NCBI GenBank assembly: GCA_050084985.1
Contig: JBITNC010000001.1
Span: 90,706,001 to 90,770,000 of the forward strand
From: Nageia nagi
Taxonomy: Eukaryota; Pinophyta
DNA length: 64,000 nt
Direction: 5' to 3'
Shown here: positions 45,521-58,559 of the stretch, one piece after another
How the letters are laid out: every line of letters begins with the position of its first letter
Position numbering within the stretch: the first letter of the stretch is position 1
Notes under the pieces: model-generated
Seen by the model: the letters and a program-made list of their open reading frames with translations, nothing else
The model's database searches: none
What the model was told of the DNA's origin: nothing
Program-made: the position numbers and the translations under genes

Positions 45521-48511
45521 GGTTTTGCTACAATGCTCTACTCCATGTCTCACATTTTTTCATCTAATTGGATTGTTAACTCTATTTGCACTAATCACCT
45601 ATGCTTTGAAAAGGAAAAATTTGAGAACTTTTACAAGTATAGAAAAGATGCAGTTGTGATAGGTGATAACTCTACCCTTGAAGTCCAAGGAATTGGAAGT
45701 GTGTTGATTCATAAGAAGGTTCTTGATAATGTGCTCTATATTCTTAAGCTTAGAATGAACCTTCTTTTCATTATTCAAATTTGCTAAAAAAAAGTACTTT
45801 TTTGAGTTCAACTCTCAATCCTAGTGCATGAAGAAATTACTTGCCATGCTAGTTAAAGGGTTAGTAAAAGATGATCTATACATTGTGGATCAAGTTTCAT
45901 CAAAGATGTGTCTTGCTACAAGTGTGTGTTCTAGAGGCAATCTTTGGCACCAATGTTTAGGGCATCTTAACCACAAGAGTATTCAAGTCATGAAATAACA
46001 TGAACTTATAAAAACTTTACCTTCATTTTCTCCTTTGATTGGTCTATGCAAAAAGTGCATTCTTGGCAAAATGCATAGACAAAAGTTTGAAAAAGATAAG
46101 GCAACAAGAGCATATCAACCTCTTCAACTTGTGCATTCAGATTTGATGGGTCTATTTGAAACTAAGTTGCTTGGAGGAGCATCTTACATCTTGACCTTCA
46201 TTGATGAATTTAGTAGAATGACCTTTGAATATCTACTTGAGCACAAGGATCAAACCTTTTAGAGTTTTAAGGTTTTTAAGGCCTTTATTGAGAATCAAAC
46301 TAACCTTAAAATCAAGATGTTGAGATTAGATAACGGGGAAGAATATAATAGCAATGAGTTAAATGATATTGTGCTAAGTATGAAATCAAGAGGAATTTTA
46401 CAATTCCTTACACTTCTCAGCAAAATGGTGTTGCTGAAAGGAAAAATAGAACAATTATGAAAATGGATAGATGCATGTTGGGTAATCTTCCTAGTTTCTT
46501 ATGGGATGAAGTAGTAAGCATTGTTATTTACACCTTGAATAGGTATCCTACAAAATCATTCAAAGTAAAACTCCTTTTAAGGCATGGTTAGAAAGAAAAC
46601 CTAACATTTCACACCTTAGGATGTTTGGTTATGAAGCATTCTCCTACATTATTTCTGAGAAAAAGAAGTTAGATAAAATGGCTAAAAAATGCATCTTTAT
46701 GGGTTATGATAGTTAGCATAGAGGCTATAAGCTCTACTCTCCATCCTATAAAGCTATGTTTGTTTTAAGGGATGTAAAGTTCAATGAAATTCCTAAAGAA
46801 TCTAATTCTAATAAGGATGTTGATGATTCAAAGGACTCTTTAGTTGCACCTAGCTAGTTAGATATTGATCTAGACAAGTCACCTTAGGAACAAAATTCTC
46901 CAACATAAAGGGTAATAAGGAGCATGACCTTGAATAAATCCTTATTTTCCAAGATTGATAATAAGCATGAGCCCTCAACCTTCATAGAGGCTTCTAAGCA
47001 CAAGTGCTAGATGGAAGCCATGAAAGTGGAGTATAAGATGCTTGTGAAAAATGAAACTTAGGATTTGGTTCCTTATCCTAATGAGAAAATGTGATTGTAA
47101 TAAGTGGATCTACAAGGTTAAGTTCAATTGTATTGAAGATATTGATAAATAGAAGCCAAGGTTAATAGCCAAAGCTTTTTCTTAGAAATATGATGTAGAT
47201 TATGAGGAAACCTTTGCTCCCATAGCAAAGATGCCTACTATAAAAATTATCCTTGCTCTTTCTATAGATCAAGGATGGAAATTTTTTCAACTTGATGTCA
47301 AGAGTGCATTTATCAATGGTGACTTAGATGTGAAAATCTTCATGAATCAACCATAAGGGTTCATTATGGGAGGTAAAGAGTCCTTTGTGTGGAAGCTAAA
47401 CAAGTCATTATATGGACTTAAGCAAGCACCTAGAGCCTTATATAGGAATATTTTAGTGTATTTTGTAGATATTGGTTTCTCTAAGTTTTTTACTAACACC
47501 AATCTATATGTGCTCAATTAGGGAAAAGATGTGGTATTAATTCTCATTTATGTGGATGGTCTTTTGATAAGTACAAATAATGAAGAAATCATTCAAAAGT
47601 GCATATCCAAACTTAAGGCAACATTTGAAATGATTAATCTTTATCTCCTGCACTACTATCTTGGAATGCAAGTGTATCAATACAAGGATTATACTTATCT
47701 TAATCAATCTAAGTATATATTAGATATTTTTATAAAAGTTTGGAATGGAGTGTAGATATGCTATGATCTTAGTCTTTCCTAGAATTAGTATTTGTTTGAG
47801 CTCCAACTCTCAATTGGATGATGCTATAGCTTATAGGAAATTAATTGGTAGTCTTTTGTATTTGACTATTTCCATGCTAGATATTACCTTTGTAGTGAAT
47901 CTAATGGCATGATTCATGTAGAAACCATATGTTGAGCACCTCAATATTGCTAAGAAAATCTTGAGGTATGTTGCAAGGATTAAGGATATTGCTTTGAAGT
48001 ATTCTATGTTTCCCTCATTTGTTCTCTTTAGATTCTCATATTTCGACTATGGGGGAGATAGAGATGACAGAAAATCAACCTCTACATATGTATTTAGCAT
48101 TGGCTCAAGTGCTATCTCTTGGGCTTCCAAGAAGCAACCTACTATTTCTCTTTCCACTATAGAAGCTAAACACTATGCCATGTCTATTGTAGCCTAAGAA
48201 TCCATTTGGCTAAGGCATATTTTGAAAGAAATTGGGTATGAGCAAGGTGGCTCATATTTGATTTCTTTAGACAATCAGTTGGCAATCTCATTGGCTAAGA
48301 ATCTTGTGTTCCAATAGAGAACAAAACATATGAAAATATAGGCACATTTTATCAAGGAAAAGGTTTTTGATGGCATCATATGCTTAGATTATTATCCATG
48401 CACTTGAACTCCATTGATTTGTTCACCAAGCCCCTCCCAAAAGATTAGTTTTGTAAGCTTAGGGATGCTATCATGTTGGTGAAGTTACCCTCAAAGGGGA
48501 GTATAGTTTGA
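45521..48511 (+). pseudogene. Copia pol: protease, integrase, reverse transcriptase, RNase H
   Basis: Protease region at about 45560-45790 reads WIVNSICTNHLCF where WIxDSGATNHM is usual, so the active-site Asp is Asn. The pre-integrase/zinc finger follows (LWHQCLGHLNHKSIQ, then CKKCILGKMHR). The integrase core has VHSDLMG, FIDEFSR, RLDNGEEYNS and QNGVAERKNRT (shifted frame, about 46420-46460). Three stop positions in the hinge (46906-46908, 47008-47010, 47059-47061) coincide with those of the young copy. Reverse transcriptase at about 47090-47760 has NKWIYKVKF, DYEETFAP, QLDVKSAFINGDL, SLYGLKQAPRA and a catalytic box YVDGLL instead of YVDDLL. RNase H at about 48000-48500 (DRKSTSTYVFSIGSSAISWA, STIEAKHYAM) ends at the stop 48509-48511. 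Inactive by stops, shifts and two active-site losses. Confidence 0.93.
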
Positions 48512-49234
48512 ATTCTTGTATTGAATTCATATTTGTGATGAAAAATTTACCCCTAAGAGGATTTTATGTTGTATAGTGTTGCTTTTGTTGTACACCTTTT
48601 TTGTAAGTTCACTTCATGTGAGGAACTTGTACAAATTTTTAAAGCAAAAAGATTGGCCAATCTAGCATTGTTTACTTATCCATGTGTGAGAAACTCTTAT
48701 GTGTCTTTTGGTATTGTTCAGTTATCCATATTTGAAGAACTCATATGTGCATGTTGTATTTTTTAATGATAATCAACACATATTTTATATATAGTAGGTG
48801 ACTATGAGTTTTTCGTCTTAACATCTTCGTGATGACTTATAATGTACCATTGATTAGTTCATGATGGCATTTGTGTGATTCATCTATCCTTGTTGATATG
48901 AATATGATGCATATAATTGATCTTTTTATTTGAGTTACTCATGACTTGCAAGTTCACTTGAGATTGCAGGTTACTTACTTTAGGTGTGCAGGCTCATGGA
49001 GACTCATCATGACTTCTAATTGGATGACTACTTAATGTACAATGAAATTGGTTGTGGTTAATGATTATATTGTAAACCATTTGTTAAGATGGTAAAGTAG
49101 TGAGTATAAAACTAGATCTTTCTTACTTCACAAATATGTAAAAAATTCTCATCTTCAATTGTATCTATTTGGAGGACAACTCTCTTACTTTCTCTTCTTC
49201 TTCTCTCTTATTCGCTCTATCCCAATATTGCATT
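48512..49234 (+). other. 3' UTR of the older Copia element
   Basis: Contains diverged short repeats around 48600-48740 (variants of GAGGAACTTGTAC and GAGAAACTCTTATGTG) that parallel the 49-bp duplication in the young copy, and ends at the polypurine tract. Confidence 0.6.
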
Positions 49235-49243
49235 AAAGGGGAG
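49235..49243 (+). other. Polypurine tract of the older Copia element
   Basis: AAAGGGGAG abutting the 3' LTR start TGTTAGAATG. Confidence 0.9.
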
Positions 49244-49723
49244 TGTTAGAATGTATAATGCATTAAGGTTATGTAATAATCTTCTGTGTAAGTTCACTAA
49301 TACTTAAGGGTATCATTTGATACCTTAAGTATTTAAATGAATATGATAATGTATCTTATCCTACATTACATGTCATGAGCATGTCCCTTTGGTAAAAGGA
49401 TGTGTATGTCATGCTTTTGTACTTTGGGTAAAAAAGTGATCCAAAGAGGGATTTTGGCCTATAAATAGAAGGCTCCCTCTTTGGATCATACACCAATTTG
49501 TGGAGTAAGGTTATGCTATAGGATAGTGTTTAAAATATTTGTAAGAGTTCATATTTGTGAATGAAGTGAGATCTAGTTAGTGGATGTACTCCTAGTTGGA
49601 GGAACCACTTACATCTTGAGTTATCTTTATGATATTATTTTGTGAGTTATTTTTATGTGTTTTGTGATCTTTCATGTGATATTGGAAATATAGAGTTGTT
49701 TAATTTATAGCTCAACTCTCTCA
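49244..49723 (+). repeat. 3' LTR of the older Copia element
   Basis: 480 bp. TATA box at 49460-49467. Hairpin 49299-49333 has nearly perfect arms. An extra 15-20 bases near 49650-49670 are absent from the 5' LTR and look like a local duplication of TTTTATG/TTTTGTG sequence. Confidence 0.93.
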
Positions 49724-50063
49724 AGGTAAGCATTTAAAGAGGATAAAGTATAAGAGACAAAATCATGAAATTTTTCAAAAGGAGAGTGTTGAGGGAAAAT
49801 TTGGTTCAAAATTCATATTTTCTCCCATCAGACCATGCTCATTTTTCTACCTATGTGATTTTTCTTATCCTCATAGAACACTTTATCTTCTCTAAAGCAT
49901 TTGGTAAAGGGGGAAAATATATAATAAAATTATGATATAGAAATTTGGGAGTAGGATTCCCTCATCATCACATCATCCCATCTACCCAGTTCAACATAAA
50001 GATTTGAAACAAGCACATAATATGGAGCATATTTAGGCTCTAACAAAAAAGGATTGTTTCCTC

Positions 50064-50158
50064 TATGTATGTATATATGTATGTATATATGTATATATAT
50101 ACATAAATACATACACACATATATATATGTATGTATACATATACATATACATATAAAT

Positions 50159-50221
<63 letters not shown>

Positions 50222-50252
50222 CATACATAATATATATATATATAAGGGTAAA
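50064..50252. repeat. TA/CATA microsatellite
   Basis: ATGTATGTATAT, ATACATACAC and a long (TA)n run, peaking at about 50167-50217. ORFs of Tyr/Ile/His repeats across it are artefacts. Confidence 0.97.
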
Positions 50253-50519
50253 TTATGTATTAATAAAAAATTGGATTTTTGAGAAGTCCCTCCAAAACTT
50301 CTTCAATAAGCATGAACAACTAAAGTGCTTAAGAGCTTCATAAAATAGGACATAGAAGCTGCAAGGAAAGCTTCAAAATAATCACACTGATTTGATATAC
50401 TAGGGGACTAAACTATAGCAACAAAATAGAACATAGCATACATCGAAGCATTACTTTAGAAAAGTATGAAAGTTGTAATGACGCTTGTAATAATGTACAT
50501 ATTATTCTTGTAGGATGCA

Positions 50520-52020
50520 CTTTCTAAAGGATGGATTTTCCCCTAAAACTTCATACACTAGACTAGGGTCACCTCCGTACATCATTGCCTCTACTAGAAT
50601 TCTATTATGGATCAATTTATCTTGAGGTTTTTTAATGAATGATACATTCACTCTAGTTCCTTTCTTAATATGGATCATGATAACTTTATTCCATGGGCCA
50701 TTTTCCTCTTCTAATTCTAAGCAATCCTCTTCATCTACTAATATGTCTTTACTTGGACTTTAGTTCTCATCTAGTTCTTATTCAAGCTATTCTCTGGGGC
50801 ATTTTGATGGCCTAGTATTCTCTTATTGGATTGACTATATTGACACCTTATCCTATGCTGCATTATGTCAATAACTAATATTGAGGCTCACTTTAAAGCT
50901 GACCTAGTCTACTACATGAGGGGACTCCTTGGCTTTATTCTTCTCAAGTGACCTATTCTTTCTTTGTCCAATCTCTCAAATCTTGAAGGCCATAGGCACA
51001 TCCTATTCATCTAGATGAATTACGATAGGGTAAGTTAGGGATGGAGTAGAGGAATTAAAATTTCTATCAATTGATTTTCCATAAGTTGAAGTACTCACCC
51101 TCATTCTTTTAGCAACAAGAGTGCTAATAAACTTTGGGTTTTCTTCAACCAAGTCTGCCTTGGCTGTGGACCTATCTTTTGCATTATCTATGCCTATATT
51201 CTTTCTCTTTCTACCTTAACTCTATTGGAGTCAACACCTTAGATTTATATCCTTGTTTAGTTGCTCTTATTGGCCTTAGTGAGGATTTTACCAATAGGAG
51301 TGTTATCATTGTCACTTCTTAACCCTTTAGCATGGATTTGAGATGATGAGTATTTCTTAGAATCGAAGACCTACCCTCTTGCTCTGATTCATACTTGTGG
51401 GACTTACATTACAATATCTCTAATATAGACTAACTTTATAATAGATTCATGTAATGGAAGGGAAATAACATTTATTTTAATCCTTTATATGTAATATTCA
51501 ATGGAGTTACCCTGAAGTGATTGAGGATATCAAAATGATAGGCAAAAACTAGTCTAAACCTTCCTTCCAAGGTGACATACCTAATCAAGGCCTTCACTAC
51601 TTCTTTCCATGGATGTGGCAAATAGTCCCTACTCATCCTTGATTTAAGCTTATTGAGTTTGAGGTGCCCCTAAAAGCTTTTATGATTATTCTCCTTTTCC
51701 TACCTTTAGATATGTCTACCCTCATTTGGCATATGAATAACTTCAACAACTATTTTGGGGAGATATTTAAATTTATATTATTATAAGAATAATTACCTTC
51801 CTCTCAAGAGTCTACAATAGATTTATATAGGGTTCGATCATATCCATTCCATGCCATTACAAAATGATCCAACCTTTCTTCTACAAATAGATTCCACATA
51901 GCATGGTTGTTCAATATCTCCTCATGTTCGCTTGGTTCAATCCTAATAGAATCACCTCCCATTCTAACTTTTTTGAGAACTTAAACTTCTCAAGAACTCA
52001 CCTCTAGTACCCTTCATTCT
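50520..52020 (-). pseudogene. Unidentified repeat-associated ORF, decayed
   Basis: Minus strand. From about 51935 it reads NNHAMWNLFVEERLDHFVMA then WNGYDRTLYKSIVDS, a stop, ISPK and VIHMPNEGRHI. Next, at about 51670-51460, comes SRDYLPHPWKEVVKALIRYV followed by TLEGRFRLVFAYHFDILNHF and RVTPLNITYKGLK. After a Lys/Arg-rich decayed stretch, the C-terminal piece at about 50720-50520 reads PWNKVIMIHIKKGTRVNVSF and LVEAMMYGGDPSLVYEVLGE. The spaced blocks resemble an uncharacterised family of long ORFs that I associate with plant repeats, but I cannot name it. It ends just before the LINE 3' end, same strand, but is not a LINE domain. Stops are mainly TAG and TAA. Confidence 0.5.
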
Positions 52021-52439
52021 TAGCCAAAAGGAAAAGTGCTTGAAAACCTCAATAATGATCCTAAGAAAACTTGGAAATGATGAAACATCATGAGCTATAG
52101 AAAACATCGCATGAATGTATAAAAAATAATGATGACCTTTCCAAGTAATACTATGTCATGTGCTCTAAATTCATGCATTGAAAAAAGGTGATGTTACATT
52201 TCTTATCAATCTTGTAATTGTCAAGTTTCATCTTGATTTTGATTCCATGTGTTATACTTACTATCCATCATATTAAAGAATACATTGTATTTATTATGAC
52301 AACATGTTTTACTATTTTCTCTTGCTCATAATATGATTAGTTTGACAACTCTCCCCATTACATTCTACTTGCCTTCAAAAAATATTGAGTTATGCTCCTT
52401 CCATATTTGCCACATAACATGAATAATAAAAAATTGCCA

Positions 52440-55400
52440 CACAAGTCATTTCTTACTATTCTAATAGTTCAAAATTCCTTGTTTCAATAAGTCTGAGATA
52501 GACCCAGGAAAAGAAATAATGACTATCATCCATAGCTATAATTTTTGCCAAATTTCTTTTGCATAAACACACTCTATGAAGATATGATTAGCTAATTCAT
52601 CCTTTTTGTAGCATAATGATCATTTATTTGGGATTTGGAAGCCTTTCATTTTGAGAATGTCTATAGGATGTAGCCTTTTATGGGTGGCTAACCATAAAAA
52701 GAAACTAATATTTGGGATCAAATATTTCAACTAGAACCTACTCCATAACTTCTTATCCTCCTCTCCTTTATCTCCATTAAGCCATCTTACCACCTCCTTT
52801 ATTGTAAATTCACCCTACATTGAAATTATCCATATTACTTTATTTGTATTCTTGGTCAACTGATGGTAAGTAGATTCTATTTCTTGAAGGACTTCTTTGA
52901 GGATTTGATTACTAGTATCTAAATTCCACTTACCTATTTAACTATTAATGTAGTTATTAACCTTGGCTCCCTATTTGTTAATAAAGTATTCTGATTCCTT
53001 CTTTAAACTATAGTAGATTAAAGGTTCTCCTTAACCAAGCATCCTCCCAAAAGAAGACATCTTTTCCATTCCCAATACTCCATCAAATATGGTATGAAAT
53101 TAGTGTTCTAGCCTCCATCATTCCATTCTAGCAAGGATATCTATATGGTGAGTTCATAAATATAAGAATATGGTTACTTTGTAAGTATTTTACTTTGTAC
53201 ACATTAATCCATTCTTTTTTCTCTCCATTAGCTATTCTCTAGATTAGTTTACTCCTGAAAACTTGGCTAATGATTCTTATTTTTTATAAACCTAAACCTC
53301 CTTTCATATTCTCTTTACAGACATTATCCCATTTGATTAGCATAAATTTTTTTTCAATTGTAACTCTCCATAGAAATCTCCTACATTTTGTATTGATTGC
53401 CTTAGTAATGTGCATTGGTATTTTTAATACACAAGCATTGTACAAAGGTATACTACTCAAACTAGTTTGAATGAGTAAAAGTTATACTGCAAAAGTTAAA
53501 ACTTTACCTATCTAACTAGTCAGCTTATGATCCATCTTATCTAATACCCCTTCCCAAAAAGAGGCTTTAACATGCCCCATGAATAAAGGCATTCTAAGAT
53601 ACTAAGTTGGGAGTTCCCCTTTCTTACACCCAAACAACTTTGTAAACTTTTTCTATTCTTTTGGTGTAGAGAAGGGCATGAAAAGTTCAATTTTATTGAG
53701 GTTAATTCTATGGTGTTAAGCCTTCTCATAATACTTTAAAACTTTCTTAAAAGCTTTTACTTCATTTTCCTGAGCTTGCCACACTAGAATTGTATCATCA
53801 ATAAATTGATGATGAGTTATTGCACTACTATCTCTAGCTAGTTTTGAACCCTTAAAAATGCCATCTTGATGAGCTTGCTTTAATGTCCTTCCCAGTGCCT
53901 TTGTCATCAAGATGAAAAGATAAGGTGAAATCAGATCTCTTTATCAAATATCCCTTTTTGAGCTAAAAGAACCTACTAGTCCTCCATTCACCAAGATAGA
54001 AATATTTGGAGTTGAGATGCATTCCCTTAACTAGTCCCTCCATATTTGCCCAAATCCATACTTCTCTAGTACCTTATCCAAGAAATTCCAATTAGCTCTA
54101 TTGTAGGCCTTCTCCATGTCTAATTTTAGGATGAAAAATTTCTCCTTCTTAACTTTGATAGAGTGCAACATCTTATGCATTAGGATTATACCATCTATGA
54201 TATACCACCCTTTAACAAATCCATCTTGCTCTTTAGTTATTATTTGGGGAAGTAAATCCTTCATTCTCTTAGCTATTATTTTTGTACTAATATTATATAG
54301 TACATTACACAAGAAAATAGGTCTATAATATTTTAGTTCTTTTGTAGTTAAAGCCTTTGGGATTAGAAAAATGAAGGTGGAGTTCCAGGTTTTGAGAAGT
54401 TTACCTTTCTTGAAGAACTCTACCATAACTTCCACTACATCATTGCCTAGGACATCCTAGTTATCCTAAAAGAACCTAATTAGGAAGCCATCTGAGCTAG
54501 GAGCTTTATCCCTTTGCATTGTAAAGAGGTCCCTTTTAACTTCTTCCTTTGTAGTTCTAATCACTAGATTATCATTCATTTCTTTACTTATCACTCATGG
54601 AATGGTTTTCACCATTTTTGCCATTGCTAATTTATTTTGATTTTGATCATTAGATAATAGTGATTGGTAGAACTACATAATCTCTTTTTTAATTTCCTCT
54701 TCATCTATGATAGTGTATCCATTCTACCCCTTTAGTTCAATTATTTTGTTATGACTTCTTCTTTGGAAGGTTACTTATTTGAAAAAGTTGTATTATGATC
54801 TCCTTCTTTCAGCCACAAGATCCTAGATTTCTATCTTCAATGCATCTCCTCTTGTGTAATGATATTAGAATAGTCTACCATTACCTCCCTCTCTTTCCTA
54901 TCCAGTTCATAAGTGTAGCCATTTTTAAGAATATCATGTTCAATTTGATCCATTTTTTTCTGCATCCATCTTTTCATATAGTTTGCCAAATTCCTCTCTA
55001 TTCTATTTCTTTAATTTTATTTTCACATTTTTTTAATTTTTTATGCCCTTTGAACATGGCTATTCCTTCAACTTGTTTATTCCACAACCTCTTCAAATTC
55101 TCTTTAAAGTTTGGATGAGTCATCCACATAAACTCAAATCTAAAAGGGGCCTTTTTTTTACTATTTTGGTTCCATATTTAGTTTCAGGGGAAAATAGTTT
55201 AAAGTGAATCTTGAAAGAGAAACTAGATTTAAGTTTTGATATTCATCTAGCCAGTCTGTAGAGCATATCATGCAATCTAATCTTATTTGAATAAAATGCT
55301 TACCTATTCTTCTATTTGACCAAGTGAATTGATTACCTTTCAAGGGTAAATCAATCATCCTTTCTTGATTTATAAAGTCTCTTAGCTCATTCATTCCCCT

Positions 55401-55893
55401 TATCATATTTACTCTACCTCCAAATTTATCTTCTAGATTCAATGTAGTATTAAATTCTTCTATTATCCATGGTTCATTACTGAAGCAAGTTCTATGGCTC
55501 CTTAGAAAATTCTAAAAAAATTTCCTTTCCTTAAGGAAATTTGGAGCATAATATTGGAGAGAATGAAGTAAAACTTGCTCTTAATACATTCAATCATAAC
55601 TGTTATGCATCTTCTTAAATCATAATATATTCTTTGAACTTTCACCAACTTCAAGTTCCAAACAATAGAAATACCTCTTGCTTTCCCAATAACACTAATG
55701 GTTTCAAAATTGAAGTTCTTCTAGCTCTTGAGCTTGAATTTACATTGCTAGGATTCTTTAATCTTTATCTCCTATAGAATTAAAATGTCTAGTTTATGTG
55801 ACTTGCATAGGCTTCTCATAGCTTTCTATTTGTTAGGTAAGCTATAACCCTAGATATTCCATGATATGAGGATATTTAGTTCTCCTACCAATG
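52440..55893 (-). pseudogene. LINE-1 ORF2: endonuclease, reverse transcriptase, zf-RVT
   Basis: The endonuclease begins near 55893 with NILISWNIxGL and LDILILxE, the conserved first strand and catalytic Glu of the APE-type nuclease that nicks target DNA. It continues to MIDLPLKGNQFTWSNRR and RLDCMICSTDWLD at 55442-55161. Reverse transcriptase is open at 54435-54031 (FFKKGKLLKTWNSTFIFLIP, KYYRPIFLCNVLYNISTKII, KEQDGFVKGWYIIDGIILMH, LDMEKAYNRANWNFLDKVLE). The next piece, 53910-53716, carries HHQFIDDTILVWQAQ, so both catalytic Asp remain. At about 52620-52540 KKDELANHIFIECVYAKEIW is the C-terminal zf-RVT domain. Stops and frameshifts separate these pieces, so no full ORF2 protein is possible. 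Confidence 0.93.
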
Positions 55894-56039
55894 GTCTTAC
55901 CACCTATACTCTACTCCAAAGTACTAACATCCTAATTCCTTGTATTTCTTTCTCCCCTTAATGGTTTTCCACATGCTACTATTCTTCAAGTATTCACCTA
56001 TGGCTTGAGGTTAGGGATGTCAGTTTCTTTATTTCCTTC

Positions 56040-57010
56040 TTTCAAAAATTATTTTCCTCTTCTTTATTTATTTTTCTTAGAGTCTATTATAGGTTCAAGG
56101 ACTACGTCATTGAAATATTTTTTTGAGATATTTTTTTCATCTTCTTGATTTTCATCCTCTTCCTCTTCTTCAACTCCCTTTTCCTCCATAAATACTATTA
56201 TTGGTTGAGTCTCATAAATTTGAGAAGGAATTTCTTCCTCAAACTCTTTTAGTCCCCTTTTTGCCATGGTAGCATAAGATGAACTCTTCAAGGGGTTTTT
56301 GTAAGTTTGGGTAGATCCCAAGGCTCCAACCCTCTCATAAATGTTTTTAATAGCCCTCCAAACTTTCTTACTCTCCATAGCCTTCTTGCCTTTCTCTTTG
56401 TATTCCTTTACTGAATGGCCTAGATTCTTGCATTCAGCATAAAACTCTTACTTCGCTCTTTGAGATGGGCATTGGGAAGCTAAATGTTTGATTCCTCAAC
56501 ACAACCTACATCAAAAGGGAATCCTTTTATAATCTAACTCTTGTTTCCATTCCCCTAATTTGGTCATTATTTTGATCTCTACAAGCAAGGTTTCTTGGGT
56601 GTTCATATTAACACAAACCCTAGCTATTAGAGCATTTTCTCTAGATTTAAAGGACTCATCCACCTTGATAAAATCCCTAATAGAGTTTCCTATCAATTGT
56701 ACAATATTTAAACTCAATAGGTGCTAGGGAAGGCCAAATAATCAAATCCACATAGGAACATTCACTACATTCTCTATGAGTGGATTAAAACCTTTGTACC
56801 ATTTTATGATAAAAATCCTAGAGTTTCCCATGAACCAAGGTCCCTCATCAAGCACATGAGTCATGTCATTTGATAGTTTGAAATAAATAGAAAAAAAACC
56901 ATTTAGAAGAGTGGAGAATCTTACCTCCCCTTCCAACTACCATCACTTCATTACTTAATCCTTTAGTGTTGACAATCCTGGCCATTGACTCATGAACCTA
57001 CCTACAAGAC
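56040..57010 (-). pseudogene. LINE-1 ORF1 (DUF4283 and zinc knuckle)
   Basis: 56936-56742 reads FKLSNDMTHVLDEGPWFMGN then SRIFIIKWYKGFNP and VPMWI, the DUF4283 RNA-binding domain typical of plant LINE ORF1 (the EGPW and VWIRLP-like marks). 56717-56511 continues with SLNIVQLIGNSIRDFIKVDE and ARVCVNMNT. A CCHC zinc knuckle (CRLC...KHLASQC) is at about 56515-56440. The last piece, 56378-56064, is Lys/Glu-rich with an acidic run (EEEEEDENQEDEKN). ORF1 protein coats LINE RNA. Interrupted by several stops. Confidence 0.88.
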
Positions 57011-57217
57011 AACATTGAAGTTTATGTAGACTCTCATCCATTAAATCATCCTTGATCACTAGGATTGGGGTTAGCTCTAGTTTTAAAAAAAGGGAGGGGC
57101 TATTTTTGAATTCAAGTTCCCTCCTCAATGGTGCTATCCCTCTGCCCCACCATTCTTAGCTTGTCCTTTGGCCCCTGCAATAGCTCCTAATCTTGCAACC
57201 AAACTTTTTCCTACATA

Positions 57218-57222
<5 letters not shown>

Positions 57223-57264
<42 letters not shown>
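57223..57264. repeat. (TA)n microsatellite
   Basis: About 18 uninterrupted TA repeats just upstream of the LINE 5' end. Confidence 0.97.
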
Positions 57265-57266
<2 letters not shown>

Positions 57267-58559
57267 GTAATCTTTAGGCTTTTATATGAGGAAGTACTTA
57301 AAGCTTATTAGTTTGTGGTATGAGTATTCAAGAAACTATTGCAAATTTGTTTAGTGGTTTTCAAAGTTAGAATCATCCCAAATGACATACAAGGGTTCAT
57401 AAGGCATTTATTGATATGAGAAATGCATCCATAGGGAACCTAGATATCAATTAACATACATGCACATAAATACTCAAGTTGCAAAATTTTGTATTTAGAA
57501 AGTTAACACCACAACCTTCTTTGTAAGCATTCCTCCATCCATCCTTGAAGACTAAAATGTACTATAATATTTATATTGAACAATAGGAAAATGATTATCC
57601 TAAAAATATTAAAATGTTAAGAATGCCTAGTTTACAATGATGATTTCTCTGTACACTGAAGTAATGTAAACATAGGAAATTAAAAGGAAATATAGATGCT
57701 TACAAATATTTTTAAGTTCTTTTGTTTCTTTTATAGAGCTAATCATTGGCATCTTTATATTGCCTTGCTACTTGTGAATTTGTGATGATATTTATTAATT
57801 TTCTATTAATTATTAAGTAGTAGAGCTTGTAATCAACCACTTAGTTATTTGATGAAGTTTTCTTCTCATTCTATTTATTAATGGCATCTAGCATTGCTCT
57901 ATGGGTTTGAAAGGATAATACAAGAGATAAAACAAAAAATAACAATAACATCTCAACTTTGGATATTTTCTTATTAGTGTGATATATTTAATTAATTAGG
58001 TCATGGGAGAAGCCATAGGCTAACTTGAAATTACTTTTTTTAAGGTCAGTATATAACTTATCAACATGCAGTTGAAAATTTTCATGTGCCCATTTGGATT
58101 TTTCAATGAATAAGATCTATTGTACAAAAGCCTTTCCATGTATTACAAAATATTCATGATATATATGCATAATTTATTGTGTAACAAATTAATCATCCAA
58201 CACTACATATGCTTAATTTGTTAACAACAAATTAATATTGGATGATTAGTAAATGACATCATTAGACTATTGAATTATACAAAAAATAAAATGATATGAA
58301 TACTATGTATTTTTATGCATTTTCTTAGGTACCTCAAGTTTCCTTGGATTGCATATATAAAATCTCATGAAGGTACATATTTTTTTGAGTCATTAATCTT
58401 TGGTAACCATTTTAAAAATTAAAATTTCATTAACTCACTCAAAAGAAACTTAGCAAAGTAGTTGTTTTATTTTGGTTGATTAAATTTTATAGTTATACTT
58501 TATTTTTGGATACTAATCACCTCTTAAATATCTTCTTATTTGAAAAAAATCAAATATGT
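57265..58559. other. No gene or repeat recognised
   Basis: AT-rich sequence. No ORF above background, no repeat partner in the window. Confidence 0.4.

Larger units (their letters stand above)
41195..49723 (+). mobile_element. Full-length Copia element, older copy
   Basis: An 8529-bp plus-strand element. 5' LTR 41195-41658 and 3' LTR 49244-49723 (464 and 480 bp). Both have TG...CA ends, and each is followed or preceded by a canonical primer site and polypurine tract. The LTRs differ at several percent of positions plus a 15-20 base insertion. The possible target duplication is imperfect (GGTTA at 41190-41194 against AGGTA at 49724-49728). The interior is a 2.9-kb leader, gag, protease, integrase, reverse transcriptase and RNase H in Copia order. 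It is related to the young element at 3936-10983 in LTR layout, leader and proteins, and its LTR matches the solo LTR at 14189. Confidence 0.93.
52200..57200 (-). mobile_element. LINE-1 (non-LTR) retrotransposon
   Basis: Minus-strand order is ORF1 (DUF4283 and zinc knuckle, 57000-56040), endonuclease (55893-55160), reverse transcriptase (about 54800-53540) and a C-terminal zinc-binding domain (about 52620-52540). That is the full domain set of plant L1 elements. The 5' end is placed by the G/C-richer stretch 57060-57200 before a TA microsatellite. The 3' end is uncertain because no clear poly-A (plus-strand poly-T) tail or target duplication was found near 52100-52300. Confidence 0.88.

Noticed and set aside
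49930-50343. Tyr/Ile/His repeat ORFs on both strands
   Set aside because: Translations of a TA/CATA microsatellite.
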